A stretch of 64,000 bases of DNA from Sandaracinaceae bacterium (lineage in GTDB: Bacteria; Myxococcota_A; Polyangia; Polyangiales; Sandaracinaceae): positions 1 through 64,000 of the forward strand of contig JAVJQK010000051.1 in NCBI GenBank assembly GCA_040218145.1, given 5' to 3'. Shown here in pieces: positions 19,059 through 28,359 of the stretch (position 1 is its first letter; every line of letters starts with the position of its first letter). Under the pieces are notes generated by a model. That model had not been told where the DNA came from and searched no databases. It saw nothing but the letters and a program-made list of their open reading frames with translations. The translations under genes and the position numbers were made by a program.

Positions 19059-20792
19059 ATGCCGATCCCGACCGACGAAGAGCGGGTGGGGACGTTGGTC
19101 ACCGACCGCTACCGGCTCGAAGAGATCCTCGGTCGGGGAGGCATGGGAGTGGTCTACGCGGGCGCGCACGTCCTGACCGGGCGTCGCGTGGCGGTGAAGC
19201 TGCTGAAGCGGGAGTACGCCGACGACCTCGGCGGGGTGCGGCGCTTTCTCCAGGAGGCGCGCGCCGCGGCCTCGCTCGAGCACCCGCAGATCATCGATGT
19301 GCTGGACGTGGGCACGGACGAAGACGGCACGGTCTTCATGGCCCTGGAGCGGCTCGACGGCGAGACGCTCGGCGAGCGAATCGACCGGGTGGGCGCGATG
19401 CCCCTCGAGGAGGTGATCGAGCTGGCGCTCTCGGTGATGACCGGGCTCGAGGCCGCGCACGCCGGCGGCATCCTCCATCGCGACCTGAAGCCGGACAATA
19501 TATTTCTCTCCGTCGACGGCAGCGGGCGCGCGGTTCCGAAGATCCTCGACTTCGGCATGAGCAAGGTCCTCGGCGAGAGCTTCGGCAACACGACCGACAG
19601 CGGCACCCTGCTCGGCACGCCGTACTACATGTCGCCCGAGCAGGCCGAGGGGGCCAAGGACCTCGGGCCCCAGACGGACGTGTGGTCGCTCGGGGCGGTG
19701 CTCTACCACGCCCTCTCGGGCGAGCGGCCGTTCCAAGCGAGCAACCCCCCGACGCTCCTGCTCCGCATCGCGCGCGGCGAGTTCGAGCCGCTCGCGCGAC
19801 GCTCCTCGCGTGTCCCGCGTGGGGTCGCCGAGGTCATCGACCGCGCGCTCGCGCTCGACCGGAGCGAACGCTGGCTCGACGTGCGCAGCTTCGCGTGCGC
19901 CCTCCGGAGCGCGGCGCGTGACGCGGGGCTGACGCTCCAGACGGAGGCCTACGCCGACGAAGAGGCGACGCCGCCGCCGGCGGAGAAGAAGTCTCGCGCG
20001 GGCTGGTGGGGAGCCGCAGCGGGGCTGCTGCTGGGGATCGGCGCGCTGGTGCTCTTCGAGGTCATGGCCGGGGAGACGGCGGAGCCGAGCGAGGCGGGCG
20101 AGGTGGGGGCGCTGGTGGGATCCGCGTCCGCTGCAGATCCCGCTTCCGAGTCCGCTTCCGCTGCCGCAGCCGAGTCCGCTTCCGAGTCCGCTTCCGCAGC
20201 CGCTTCCGCTTCCGAGTCCGCTTCCGCTTCCGAGTCCGCTTCCGAGTCCGCTTCCGCTTCCGCTGCCGAGTCCGCTTCCGCTTCCGCTGCCGAGTCCGCT
20301 TCCGCTTCCGCTGCCGAGTCCGCTTCCGCTTCCGCTGCCGAGTCCGCTTCCGCTTCCGCTGCCGAGTCCGCTGCCGAGTCCGCTGCCGAGTCCGCTTCCG
20401 CTTCCGCTGCCGAGTCCGCTTCCGCTTCCGCTGCCGCGACCGAGTCCGCGTCCGATTCTGATCCTGAAGACGACCCCGGTTTCGATCCCGACTCCTTGGC
20501 CGAAGCTGGTGCGAGCCCCGACGCCGAGCCTGCGCTCGGGCCGGCCGTCTTTCAGCGCGTCGTCAGCTCCCCCTCCGACGCGAGCGTGCGCATCGCGGGG
20601 CGCGTCGTGTGCTCCACGCCGTGTCGGCTCGAGGCGTCCGAGGGGCGACGCGTCGCCGTGCTCACCCGGCCCGGGTACGCGCGGGCCAGGCTCGTCGTGC
20701 CCCCCGGAGGCGGAGAGGAGCTGCGCGTGACCCTGAGGCGCGAGCGCGCCGCGGCCGAGGCGCCGCCGCCGCTCCCCGTGGACCCTTTCTGA
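19059..20792 (+). CDS. Membrane-anchored Ser/Thr protein kinase with repeat linker and PEGA-like tail
   Basis: 577 residues. Hanks-type kinase domain: glycine loop [12 protein letters not shown] (25-36), Lys47 in VAVKLL, catalytic HRDLKPDN (140-147), DFG (164-166), APE-equivalent MSPEQ. A single transmembrane helix lies at about 316-336. It is followed by a low-complexity Ser/Ala/Glu linker (about 354-466) and a small PEGA-like beta domain ([20 protein letters not shown]). The layout places the kinase in the cytoplasm and the PEGA domain outside as a possible envelope sensor, with the linker spanning the gap. The start at 19059 follows GGGGG and is preferred to the in-frame GTG at 19041. Substrates are unknown. 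Confidence 0.92.
   Translation: MPIPTDEERVGTLVTDRYRLEEILGRGGMGVVYAGAHVLTGRRVAVKLLKREYADDLGGVRRFLQEARAAASLEHPQIIDVLDVGTDEDGTVFMALERLDGETLGERIDRVGAMPLEEVIELALSVMTGLEAAHAGGILHRDLKPDNIFLSVDGSGRAVPKILDFGMSKVLGESFGNTTDSGTLLGTPYYMSPEQAEGAKDLGPQTDVWSLGAVLYHALSGERPFQASNPPTLLLRIARGEFEPLARRSSRVPRGVAEVIDRALALDRSERWLDVRSFACALRSAARDAGLTLQTEAYADEEATPPPAEKKSRAGWWGAAAGLLLGIGALVLFEVMAGETAEPSEAGEVGALVGSASAADPASESASAAAAESASESASAAASASESASASESASESASASAAESASASAAESASASAAESASASAAESASASAAESAAESAAESASASAAESASASAAATESASDSDPEDDPGFDPDSLAEAGASPDAEPALGPAVFQRVVSSPSDASVRIAGRVVCSTPCRLEASEGRRVAVLTRPGYARARLVVPPGGGEELRVTLRRERAAAEAPPPLPVDPF
20118..20455 (+). repeat. In-frame 6/24-base tandem repeats in the kinase linker
   Basis: Runs of TCCGCT, TCCGAG and GCTGCC hexamers, often as a 24-base unit reading Glu-Ser-Ala-Ser-Ala-Ser-Ala-Ala, fill about 340 bases. 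Because the period is a multiple of three, slippage would change linker length without a frameshift. Confidence 0.9.
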
Positions 20793-20815
20793 GCGCGCCC
20801 TGCTACCATCGTCGC

Positions 20816-21751
20816 GTGGGTCGGTGGGTCTACCTGATCGCGCTCTGCTGCGCGCTCCCGGCGTCGGTCTCGGCCCAGGGCGAGGACGACGACCCCGACC
20901 GGGCGCGGGCGCGGGTGCTCTATCAGCAGGCGCGTGAGCTGGACGCGAACGGTCGCACCGCCGAGGCGATCACGCTCGCGGAGGAGGCCTACCGCCTCTA
21001 CCCCTCCGCGGGCACGCGCTACGCGCTCGGCCTGCTGCACGAGCGCGCGGGCGAGACCGAGGTCGCCATCGACCAGTACCGCATGGCGCTCGCCGAGCCG
21101 GTCGGGCAGAGCGCGTCGCTCGACGCGCAGGTCCGCGCCGGGCTCGCGCGGCTCGGGGGCGAGACCCAGCCGCTCGAGCCGGCTCCCGTCGGCTCGCAGC
21201 GGGTGGAGGACGCGGGCCGAGGCGAGGACGACCCAGCCGAGGGCGCGCCGCTCGAGGATCCGGACGGCTCGGAGTCGGCGGCGCTCGGCGCGGCCGGCGC
21301 CTCCACGGGTCCGGACGCGGACACGACGCCGGCTCGTCCGCGAGAAGGGTTGCGAGTCCGCGGCGGCCTCCTCGCCGACGTCACGCGGATCGACCGAGCG
21401 TGGGCGTTCAGCGTGGCGGCGGGGTGGATCTCCGACGTCGGCGCCTTCGTGGAGCTCGCGGTGAGCGGGCCGCACCTCGCGGTGTGGCTGGAAGGCGGCG
21501 TGGAGATCGGAGACGCGATCGTGCGGCCCATCCTCAGCGCGCTCATCGGCCTCTCGCCGCTGCGCGCGTTCGACGGCCCGCAGGATGGCGGCCTCTTCGT
21601 CGGCCCCCGGGTCGGTCTCGCGCTCCACCCGTTCGAGGACCTCGCGCTCTCCTTCTCGCTCGACGCCGCGCTCGCCATCGACGTGCTCCGCGCGGACGAC
21701 GGCTTCATCTACGCGGTGCCGGTCGGTCTGGGGGTGCGATGGGTGCCCTGA
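20816..21751 (+). CDS. Exported protein with TPR-like N-terminus and beta-rich C-terminus
   Basis: 311 residues. Signal peptide LIALCCALPASVSAQ, cleaved near AQG. Residues about 25-100 form two TPR-like helical pairs (ARVLYQQARELDANGRTAEA, TRYALGLLHERAGETEVAID). After a disordered acidic linker, the last 130 residues look like outer-membrane or beta-barrel strands (GLRVRGGLLADVTRIDRAWA, VGPRVGLALHPFEDLALSFS). Myxobacterial kinase loci often carry such proteins. The GTG start at 20816 follows TACCAT by 6 bases and begins the signal peptide. It overlaps the next gene by 13 bases. Confidence 0.7.
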   Translation: MGRWVYLIALCCALPASVSAQGEDDDPDRARARVLYQQARELDANGRTAEAITLAEEAYRLYPSAGTRYALGLLHERAGETEVAIDQYRMALAEPVGQSASLDAQVRAGLARLGGETQPLEPAPVGSQRVEDAGRGEDDPAEGAPLEDPDGSESAALGAAGASTGPDADTTPARPREGLRVRGGLLADVTRIDRAWAFSVAAGWISDVGAFVELAVSGPHLAVWLEGGVEIGDAIVRPILSALIGLSPLRAFDGPQDGGLFVGPRVGLALHPFEDLALSFSLDAALAIDVLRADDGFIYAVPVGLGVRWVP

Positions 21752-22737
21752 GGCTCGCGATCCTCGCGCTCGCGCTGGTGGGCTGCGGCAACCCGTGGCT
21801 CCCGAGCGCGTGTGACGACGGCGTCGACAACGACGGTGACGGTCGCGTGGATCTCGCCGATCCCGACTGCCCCGATCGCGACTCGGACGCGGAGCGGCAC
21901 GCGGTCGGCATGGACGCGCAGGTGCCGACCGACGCGCAGGTGCCCACCGACGCCGGCGACGCAGGACCCGACGCCGCGATCGACGCGACGATCGACGCGA
22001 CGATCGACGCGGACGCGGGGATGGATCCCGACGCGGGCGGTGACTGCGCCCTCAGCTCGCCCGCCGCCTGGACGTGCCCGAGCCAGCGTCGCCCGACCCG
22101 CTGCGGCGAGGCGTGCGTGGACATCGAGCACGACCCCGCGCATTGCGGCGGCTGTGATCGCGCGTGCGCCGCGGGCGACAGCTGTCGCTATGGGACCTGC
22201 TGGCCCTGCGCGGCGGCGTCGGCCGAGGTCTGCGCGGACGGGCTCTGCGTGGGACCGGCGCGCACGCCGCGCGCGTGCGGAGGCTGCGGCGGACCGATGT
22301 GCGGGGTGCGCCAGGCCTGCGCGGCCGGGGTCTGCGAGATGGCGGGCATGCGCCAGGGCGATCAGTGCAACCGTCCCCTGTCCATCTCGCTCGGAGAACA
22401 GGCGGTCCGGCTGTTCGCGACCGCGAGCCTCGACGCCGCGTGGCCGAGGTGTGGGCCGATCGACCGGCCGCCGCGCCGGGGCGCCATCCTCTCGGTCCGG
22501 GTCCCCAGCGACGGGGACTACCGCCTCGACGTGGCCGCGGCCGGGATCCAGCTCGGGCTCCAGGCGCTCGAAGACGTCGCCTGTCGCTGCGCCGATCCAC
22601 GCCCCGAGGCCTGCGCGGCCGATGTGGGCGCGGCCGCTCTGCAGGGTCGGCTCCGGGCCGACCGAGACGCGCTGTTCCTCGTCGCCACCGACGAAATGGC
22701 CGTGTCCGCCGTCGACGTGACGCTCACCGCCCTGTAG
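21739..22737 (+). CDS. Cys-rich lipoprotein with one MopE-type unit
   Basis: 332 residues, lipobox LVGC. Directly after the anchor is CDDGVDNDGDGRVDLADPDC, a single copy of the repeat expanded in the 36579 gene. An Ala/Asp/Thr-rich spacer follows (AIDATIDATIDADAG), then about 20 cysteines in CGEACVDIEHDPAHCGGC-like spacings. The last 130 residues are a beta-rich domain (GAILSVRVPSDGDYRLDVAA) resembling pre-peptidase or ligand-binding modules. It is translationally coupled to the upstream exported protein by a 13-base overlap. Function unknown. Confidence 0.72.
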   Translation: MGALRLAILALALVGCGNPWLPSACDDGVDNDGDGRVDLADPDCPDRDSDAERHAVGMDAQVPTDAQVPTDAGDAGPDAAIDATIDATIDADAGMDPDAGGDCALSSPAAWTCPSQRRPTRCGEACVDIEHDPAHCGGCDRACAAGDSCRYGTCWPCAAASAEVCADGLCVGPARTPRACGGCGGPMCGVRQACAAGVCEMAGMRQGDQCNRPLSISLGEQAVRLFATASLDAAWPRCGPIDRPPRRGAILSVRVPSDGDYRLDVAAAGIQLGLQALEDVACRCADPRPEACAADVGAAALQGRLRADRDALFLVATDEMAVSAVDVTLTAL

Positions 22738-22825
22738 AGGGTTGCCACGATTTCTTCGGCCCGCGGCTGGAACCACGTGTCGTCTGGGCGTATCTTTCCT
22801 GCGCGGCGGGAGTGCGGGTCTGGGA

Positions 22826-23884
22826 ATGCGTGAGGCGGCGGAGCAGAACGGCTACGCGGCGCTGATCCTCGAACATCTAGCGAAGTTGGCGGTGCGGGAG
22901 GAGGCGTCGTGGATCCTCGAGCGTGCGCTCGAGCACGCGGGGGTGCGCGCGCCGCCCGCCGAAGCCGTCGGGTTCGGACTCTTCGTCTGCGGTCCGCTCC
23001 GCGACGCGGCCGAGGACGCGCTCGGCGCGCGCGCGGCCGACGCGCTGGTCGAAGGGCTGTCGCCCACCTTCTCGGAGCCTGTCTTCTCGGAAGAGGTGGC
23101 GATGGCCGTGAGCGGGATCCGCGGCACCCCGAAGAAGCGCGCCTCGGAGGAGCGCGTCGTCCTGCTCGCGTCGCACGATCCCCGGCGGGGCGAGCGGCTC
23201 GTGGCGCGGCTGCGCACGGAGGCCCGCGTCTTCCTCGCGCCCGATCTCTTCCGGCTGATGCAGCTCGCCGAGGGCCACCTGCACGAGCGGCTCACCGTCC
23301 TGATCGACGGCAGCGTGCCCGGGCTACGCGGGCCCATGCTGAAGACCCTCGGGCGGCTCCTCCCCGAGAGCGCGCGCCTGATCTTCTGGGGCGTGCCCAC
23401 CGTCTCGAAGCTGTCGCTCGAGGTCGAGACGCTCCCGCGGGAGGCGTCGCTCGACGAGGTCCTCGCGCTGATCGTCGGCGCGGACGACGCGCCGGCCGAG
23501 GCCGCGCGCCGGCGCATCGTCGTGGCCGACGACGACCCCATCTGGCGCGCCACGCTCACCCGCCGACTGCGTCACGAGGGCTACGACGTCATCGGCTGCG
23601 AAGATGGGTTCGCCGCCCTCGAGGCGTGCATCGATCACCAGCCGGACCTCGTCTTGACGGACCTGGAGATGCCCGCGCTCGACGGGCTCCAGCTCGCCAA
23701 GCTGCTGCGGGGTCGCCTCGGAGCCGACGCGCCGCCCGTCGTCCTGGTCACCGGGAGCGAGCTGCCGGGAGACGACTCGGTGGTCACGGTGCTCCGCAAG
23801 ACCGGGCGCTTTCAGGTGTTGCTCGACCTGGTCGCGCACCTCGTCGCCGACTCGGCTCAGTCGGCCGACGGCTCGCCGAGATAG
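22826..23884 (+). CDS. Response regulator with degenerate and intact receiver domains
   Basis: 352 residues. The C-terminal receiver (229-342) is complete: acidic pocket DDD at 235-237, phosphoacceptor Asp279 in LVLTDLEMP, Thr309, Lys325. A second receiver-like fold at about 109-217 (RVVLLASHDPRRGERLVARL, VLIDGSVPGL) has lost most key residues. The N-terminal 95 residues are helical and unrecognised. There is no DNA-binding or enzymatic output domain. The start at 22826 is chosen over a longer frame from 22742 because the earlier residues look non-coding and TATCTT (22791-22796) sits upstream. It overlaps the convergent peptidase by 28 bases. Confidence 0.82.
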   Translation: MREAAEQNGYAALILEHLAKLAVREEASWILERALEHAGVRAPPAEAVGFGLFVCGPLRDAAEDALGARAADALVEGLSPTFSEPVFSEEVAMAVSGIRGTPKKRASEERVVLLASHDPRRGERLVARLRTEARVFLAPDLFRLMQLAEGHLHERLTVLIDGSVPGLRGPMLKTLGRLLPESARLIFWGVPTVSKLSLEVETLPREASLDEVLALIVGADDAPAEAARRRIVVADDDPIWRATLTRRLRHEGYDVIGCEDGFAALEACIDHQPDLVLTDLEMPALDGLQLAKLLRGRLGADAPPVVLVTGSELPGDDSVVTVLRKTGRFQVLLDLVAHLVADSAQSADGSPR

Positions 23885-26073
23885 TGCTCCACGAAGGTGT
23901 ACATCCGCACGTACCGCTCCACCGTGTCGCTCAGCCGCGTCCCGGCGCCGTGGCCTTGATGGCGGACCATGTAGAAGAACGTGTCCGGATCCGCGCCCCC
24001 CTCCGCGGCCTGTAGCGCGGCGGCGAACTTGGTCGAGTGCGCCCAGTGCACCCGCGTGTCGTGGTCGGCGGTGGTGATCAGGATCGCGGGGTAGTCCACG
24101 CCGTCCCGGACGCGGTGATAGGGCGAGTAACCGAGGAGCCAGCCCAGCTGCTGCGCCTCGTCCGCGCTGCCATATTCCGTCACCCACAGCTCGGCCGGCG
24201 GGAAGTGGTGGTAGCGCACCATGTCGTAGAGCCCGACGCTGGACACCGTCGCGGCGAAGGTCTCCGGCGCGCGCGTGATCATCGCGCCCATCAAGAGCCC
24301 TCCGTTGGAGCCGCCGGTGATCGCGATGCGGGCCGGTTGGCTGATGCCGCTCTCGCCGCCGAGCCAGCGCACGACCGCCTCCATGTCCTCGAAGACCCGC
24401 TCCTTGTTCGCGAGATTGCCGGCGCGATGCCAGTCCTCGCCGAACTCGCCGCCGCCGCGCAGGTTGGCGACCGCGTAGACGCCGCCGCGCTCGATCCAGT
24501 AGAGCGCGTTGCGCTGGAAGCCGGGGAGCAGCGAGATGTTGAACCCGCCGTAGGCGTTGAGCAGCACCCGCTGGGAGCCGTCGCGCGGCATGTCGGTGCG
24601 ATGTGCGTAGTAGACGTTGACGCGGGTGCCGTCCTCGGACTCGACCCACGCCTGGCTCAGGGTGATCCCGTCGAAGTCCACGTCGGTCTGGACCCGGTCG
24701 ACCTCCTCGAGGGCGCGGCCGCGCACGTTCCAGGTCATGAGCGAGGGCGGGTGCACGAAGCTCGAGAAGCCGAGCGCGAGCTGGCCCGTCTCCGGGTCTC
24801 CATCGAAGCCGAAGAGCTCTCCCCGGCCCGGGAGCGCGATCTCTCCGTCCGCGCGTCCGTCGAGGTGGAAGAGCCGCACGCGGCTCGCGACCTGCTCGAT
24901 GGTGTGCACCGCGATGCGATCGCGCAGCGGCTGCACGTCCTCGATGGCCCCGGCGCCTTCGGGGATCACGATCTCCCACGCGTCTCGGTCGGCGGCCCGG
25001 GCCGGCTCGACCGCATCCACGCGATAGCGCGGCGCGCCGTCGTTGTGCTTCACGTAGAGCCGGCCGCGGTGGACGAAGCCGACGTAGAGGTGGTCCTGGC
25101 CCGTGACGACGTCGACCAGCGCGTGATCGGCGTCGGGCGCGCTCCGCCGGCCACGACGGGCGCGACCTCGGTCGAACAGGAGCACGTCGGACTGAGACCA
25201 CCCGCGGAAGTCGTTGATCACCAACCAGCGGTCGTCGTCGCTCACCGTCGCGCTCGGGAAGTTCGTGCCCTCGCTCGGCGCGTAGACGAGCGGGTCCGCG
25301 GCGGGATCGGAGCCGAGCGCGTGGAAGAAGAGCCGGAGGTGATAGGTGTCCTCGGCCTCCGGGTCGTAGTCGGGCTCTCCGCCGCGCGGGTAGCGGCGGT
25401 AGTAGAACCCGTCCTCGGAGTGCAGCCACGTCACCGCCGACCACTTCGTGTGGTCGATGACGTCGTCGAGCAGCGCGCCCTCCTGCACGTCCAGCACGCG
25501 CAGCGTCGAGCGCTCGTCCCCGTCGTTCGAGATCCCGAACGCGACGTAGCGGCCTGTCGGCGAGGGGTAGAACCAGTCCAGCGCCGCGCGCTCTCCGTAG
25601 GTCAGCGGATCGACCAGCGGCGCCTCGCGGAGCGCGCCGTCCTCGCGGAGGTAGAGCGCGGGCTGCTCCCGATCCCCTTCGCGCTTCGTGTAGAACACGC
25701 GCTCGCCGGCCACCACGGGGCTGCCGATCACGCCGATGGACAGCAGCGCGTCGAGGCGCTCCGCCGCGGCCGGATCGCGCCAGGCATCCAGGCGCTGCTG
25801 CGTCCGGTCGGTCTGATGCTCGATCCACTCGCGGGTCAGCGGCGAGTCCGTCTCGAGGGCGCGGTAGGGATCGGCGACCGAGACGCCATGGAGCGTGTCG
25901 GTGACCGCCTCCTCGCGGGCGCGGTGGTTCAGCTGCTGCAATGGGGAGAGCTCCTCGGGCCGTTCGCCGCCTGCATTGTCACCGGTCTCCGGGTCCGCCG
26001 TCGATTCGGCTGCGCCACATCCTCCGAGGAGGGCGGCGAGGGCGAGGAGACGACAGAGCCTGGGGGCACGCAT
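23857..26073 (-). CDS. Prolyl oligopeptidase family serine peptidase (lipoprotein)
   Basis: 738 residues, S9A family. Signal peptide LLALAALLGGC with a lipobox. The N-terminal beta-propeller begins LHGVSVADPYRALE, the typical POP opening. The catalytic alpha/beta-hydrolase domain holds the nucleophile Ser589 in GGSNGG, the acid in TTADHDTRVHWAHS and the His in RHQGHGAGT. It cleaves short proline-containing peptides, here probably in the periplasm or at the outer surface. The start at 26073 is preferred to 26172 since it begins the signal peptide. Confidence 0.93.
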   Translation of the reverse strand: MRAPRLCRLLALAALLGGCGAAESTADPETGDNAGGERPEELSPLQQLNHRAREEAVTDTLHGVSVADPYRALETDSPLTREWIEHQTDRTQQRLDAWRDPAAAERLDALLSIGVIGSPVVAGERVFYTKREGDREQPALYLREDGALREAPLVDPLTYGERAALDWFYPSPTGRYVAFGISNDGDERSTLRVLDVQEGALLDDVIDHTKWSAVTWLHSEDGFYYRRYPRGGEPDYDPEAEDTYHLRLFFHALGSDPAADPLVYAPSEGTNFPSATVSDDDRWLVINDFRGWSQSDVLLFDRGRARRGRRSAPDADHALVDVVTGQDHLYVGFVHRGRLYVKHNDGAPRYRVDAVEPARAADRDAWEIVIPEGAGAIEDVQPLRDRIAVHTIEQVASRVRLFHLDGRADGEIALPGRGELFGFDGDPETGQLALGFSSFVHPPSLMTWNVRGRALEEVDRVQTDVDFDGITLSQAWVESEDGTRVNVYYAHRTDMPRDGSQRVLLNAYGGFNISLLPGFQRNALYWIERGGVYAVANLRGGGEFGEDWHRAGNLANKERVFEDMEAVVRWLGGESGISQPARIAITGGSNGGLLMGAMITRAPETFAATVSSVGLYDMVRYHHFPPAELWVTEYGSADEAQQLGWLLGYSPYHRVRDGVDYPAILITTADHDTRVHWAHSTKFAAALQAAEGGADPDTFFYMVRHQGHGAGTRLSDTVERYVRMYTFVEHYLGEPSAD

Positions 26074-26170
26074 GATCGCCTTGATCGCAGGCCAGAGGCC
26101 CTCCGCGCAAGGGGAGAGCGAGGTCGCCGCGCTCGTTGCCCCGGAGGCCGGCTCGGTCCACATCCCGCCC

Positions 26171-26554
26171 ATGGAGAAGACATTCCTCGTCCTCGCTGGC
26201 GTCTACGGGGCGCTCGCGGTCGGCCTCGGAGCCTACGGCGCCCACGGATTGGAGCGCGCCCTCGAGGGCGTCCCGGACCTCGCGAAGAAGCTCGGGTGGT
26301 GGCAGACCGCCGTCGGCTATCACCTGCCGCACGCGGTCGCGCTCGGGCTCGCGGCCTGGCTCGTCAGCCGCGGGGACGGCTGGGCGCCGCGGCTGGCGGG
26401 CTTCTCGTTCGCGGGGGGCGTCGCGCTCTTCTCGGGCTCGCTCTACGCGATGGCCCTCGGCGCCCCGCGCTGGCTCGGCGCCGTCACCCCGCTCGGCGGC
26501 CTGGCGCTCATCGTCGGCTGGCTGGCGGTGGCCCTGGCGGCGTTTCGCGCGTGA
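26171..26554 (+). CDS. DUF423 family membrane protein
   Basis: 127 residues with four predicted transmembrane helices. The DUF423 signature is GVYGALAVGLGAYGAHGLE at the N-terminus and KLGWWQTAVGYHLPHAVALG in the middle, with FSGSLYAMALGAPRWLGAVT and a final GWLAVAL helix. The biochemical function of DUF423 is not established. The ATG at 26171 begins the family's usual N-terminus. It diverges from the peptidase across about 100 bases. Confidence 0.9.
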   Translation: MEKTFLVLAGVYGALAVGLGAYGAHGLERALEGVPDLAKKLGWWQTAVGYHLPHAVALGLAAWLVSRGDGWAPRLAGFSFAGGVALFSGSLYAMALGAPRWLGAVTPLGGLALIVGWLAVALAAFRA

Positions 26555-26563
26555 CGAAAAGCC

Positions 26564-26592
26564 TTTGCGTCGGGGTCCCCAGGGTGTAGTTC
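26564..26592 (+). promoter_or_regulatory. Sigma70-like promoter of hpf
   Basis: TTGCGT (26564-26569), a 17-base spacer and TAGTTC (26587-26592) lie 9 bases before the HPF start. Transcription would start 2-3 bases before the ATG. Confidence 0.5.
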
Positions 26593-26601
26593 AATGGGTC
26601 G

Positions 26602-26928
26602 ATGGAGATTCAGCACACCGCCAAGGATTTCGAGCTCACGGACGCGATTCGAGGCTACGCCGAAGAGAAGTTCGGCAAGGCCTGCTCCCAGCTCGACGGC
26701 TTCTCCGGGATCCGGCTGCATCTGACGTACGAGCAGATCGGCCACTCGAACCACGGAGACAACCAAGGTTGCACGGCGATTCTGTTCGTGCCCAACAGCG
26801 AGCCGCTGAAAGCCGAAGAGGCGACCAGCGACCTCTACGCGACGATCGACGCGGCCGCGAAGGACATCGAGCGGCAGGTCCGTCGCTACCGCGAGAAGCA
26901 CATCGAGCGGCAGCAGCGCGGCGGCTGA
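26602..26928 (+). CDS. hpf: Ribosome hibernation-promoting factor (short HPF/RaiA type)
   Basis: 108 residues. It binds the decoding and tRNA channel of the 30S subunit in slow growth and stabilises inactive ribosomes. It opens MEIQHTAKDFELTDAIRGYA, with EEKFGKACSQLDGFSGIRL and DLYATIDAAAKDIERQVRRY typical of the beta-alpha-beta-beta-beta-alpha fold. It ends after the second helix with a short basic tail (REKHIERQQRGG) and lacks the dimerisation domain of long HPF. It stands alone under its own promoter. Confidence 0.92.
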   Translation: MEIQHTAKDFELTDAIRGYAEEKFGKACSQLDGFSGIRLHLTYEQIGHSNHGDNQGCTAILFVPNSEPLKAEEATSDLYATIDAAAKDIERQVRRYREKHIERQQRGG

Positions 26929-26969
26929 GCCCGCTTGATGCGCTCACGTCACGGCGTTAGCTACCTGGC

Positions 26970-28175
26970 GTGACCCTCGATTGGCAGCCCGATGCGCGCG
27001 GCGCGCGACTCGGGGACCGGATGCTCTTCCCGGACCTCGACGCCGTCGCCTACCTGAACCACGGCGCGATCTCGCCACCGTCCACCGAGGTGCGCCGGGC
27101 GGTGGACGCGCTGATCTCCAGCTACGCGGCGCGCGGCGTGGGCGCCTTCGGGCTCTGGAAGGAGCAGCGCGAGCGGCTGCGCGGACGGCTCGCGGCCCTG
27201 GTGGGGGGCGAGGCGCAGGACGTCGCGCTCGTCGGCAGCACGACCCAGAGCGTGGTGAACGTCGCCATGTGCTTCCCGTGGGAGCGCGGTGACCGGGTGC
27301 TCTGCTTCCGCGGGGAGTTCCCCACGAACGTCACGCCCTGGCAGCAGGCGGCGAAGACGTTCGGGCTCGAGGTGGTCTTCCTCGACGTCGAGGACCTCCG
27401 CACCGACGACGGGCTCGCGAAGCTCGACCGAGAGCTGGCGCGTGGCGTGCGACTCGTCGCGGTCAGCGCGGTGCAGTTCCAGACCGGCCTGCGGATGCCG
27501 GTGGAGGCCATCGCGGCGCGCGCCCGCGAGCGCGGCGCGGAGGTGTTCGTCGACGCCATCCAGGCGTGCGGGGTGATCCCCGTCGACGTCGAGGCGTGGG
27601 GCGTCGACTACCTCGGGTGCGGCTCGCACAAGTGGTTGATGGGGCTCGAGGGCGCCGGCTTCCTCTGGGTGAGGAGAGAGCGTCAAGCCGCGCTCGTGCC
27701 GCGCCTCGCCGGCTGGCTCAGCCACGAGGAGCCGCTGCGCTTCCTCTTCGAGGGGGAGGGCCACCTCCGCTACGACCGCCCCATCCGAGCCGAGCCGACC
27801 TTCCTCGAGGCGGGCGCGATCAACGGAGCGGGCTTCGCGGCGCTCGAGGCGTCTCTCGCGCTCATCCAGCACATCGGCGTGCCCCACATCTCGGCGCACG
27901 TGCAGGGCTATCACGACGCGCTCGAGCCGGGCCTGGTGGAGCGCGGCTTCGTCAGCGAGCGCGCGACGGAAGGGCGCCGCTCGGGCATCCTCTCGCTCCG
28001 GCCCCCCGAGGACGTCGACGTCATCGCGCTCGCCGCGCACCTCGGGGCGCGCCGCGTGGCCGTGACCACGCCGGACGGTCGACTCCGCTTCGCCCCGCAC
28101 TGGCCCAACGACCTCGCCGAGGTGCCCGAGGTGCTCGACGCGCTCGACGACGCCCTCGCGGAGCTGCGCGCGTGA
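26970..28175 (+). CDS. Class V aminotransferase (isopenicillin-N-epimerase/cysteine-desulfurase-like)
   Basis: A 401-residue PLP enzyme of fold type I. It opens with YLNHGAISPPSTEVRRAV (the substrate and phosphate loop of the family). LVGSTTQSVVNVAM binds the PLP phosphate, DAIQACGVIPVDVEAWGVDY carries the Asp pairing with the pyridine N, and SHKWLMG holds the PLP lysine. No desulfurase Cys loop is obvious, so an epimerase/lyase-type reaction is more likely than sulphur transfer; the substrate is unknown. It starts with GTG. Its stop overlaps the CPXCG gene start in GTGA. Confidence 0.88.
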   Translation: MTLDWQPDARGARLGDRMLFPDLDAVAYLNHGAISPPSTEVRRAVDALISSYAARGVGAFGLWKEQRERLRGRLAALVGGEAQDVALVGSTTQSVVNVAMCFPWERGDRVLCFRGEFPTNVTPWQQAAKTFGLEVVFLDVEDLRTDDGLAKLDRELARGVRLVAVSAVQFQTGLRMPVEAIAARARERGAEVFVDAIQACGVIPVDVEAWGVDYLGCGSHKWLMGLEGAGFLWVRRERQAALVPRLAGWLSHEEPLRFLFEGEGHLRYDRPIRAEPTFLEAGAINGAGFAALEASLALIQHIGVPHISAHVQGYHDALEPGLVERGFVSERATEGRRSGILSLRPPEDVDVIALAAHLGARRVAVTTPDGRLRFAPHWPNDLAEVPEVLDALDDALAELRA

Positions 28176-28354
28176 GCGACACCGCGCAGGTCGTCTGCCC
28201 GTACTGCTTCGAGACGCTCGAGCTCTGGGTCGACCCCGAGCAGCGCGGCAGCTTCGTGCAGGATTGCGATGTGTGCTGTCGCCCGTGGCAGGTCTACGTC
28301 GATCGCGACGCCGACACCGGCCAGGTTCACGTTCACCTCGCCCGCGCGCAGTAG
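28172..28354 (+). CDS. CPXCG motif-containing cysteine-rich protein
   Basis: A 60-residue zinc-ribbon protein. VVCPYCFETLELWVDPEQRG and QDCDVCCRPWQVYV give four metal-ligand cysteines as CPYC and CDVC. The family is conserved in proteobacteria without a known function. The GTG at 28172 overlaps the aminotransferase stop, so translation is coupled. Confidence 0.88.
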   Translation: MSDTAQVVCPYCFETLELWVDPEQRGSFVQDCDVCCRPWQVYVDRDADTGQVHVHLARAQ

Positions 28355-28359
28355 ACCCC

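Noticed and set aside
20118-20455. Possible CRISPR or satellite array
   Set aside because: Hexanucleotide units lie in frame inside a kinase gene and encode its linker.
24037-26589. An 850-codon plus-strand frame across the prolyl oligopeptidase and DUF423 genes
   Set aside because: It crosses two genes in another frame and has no domain of its own.
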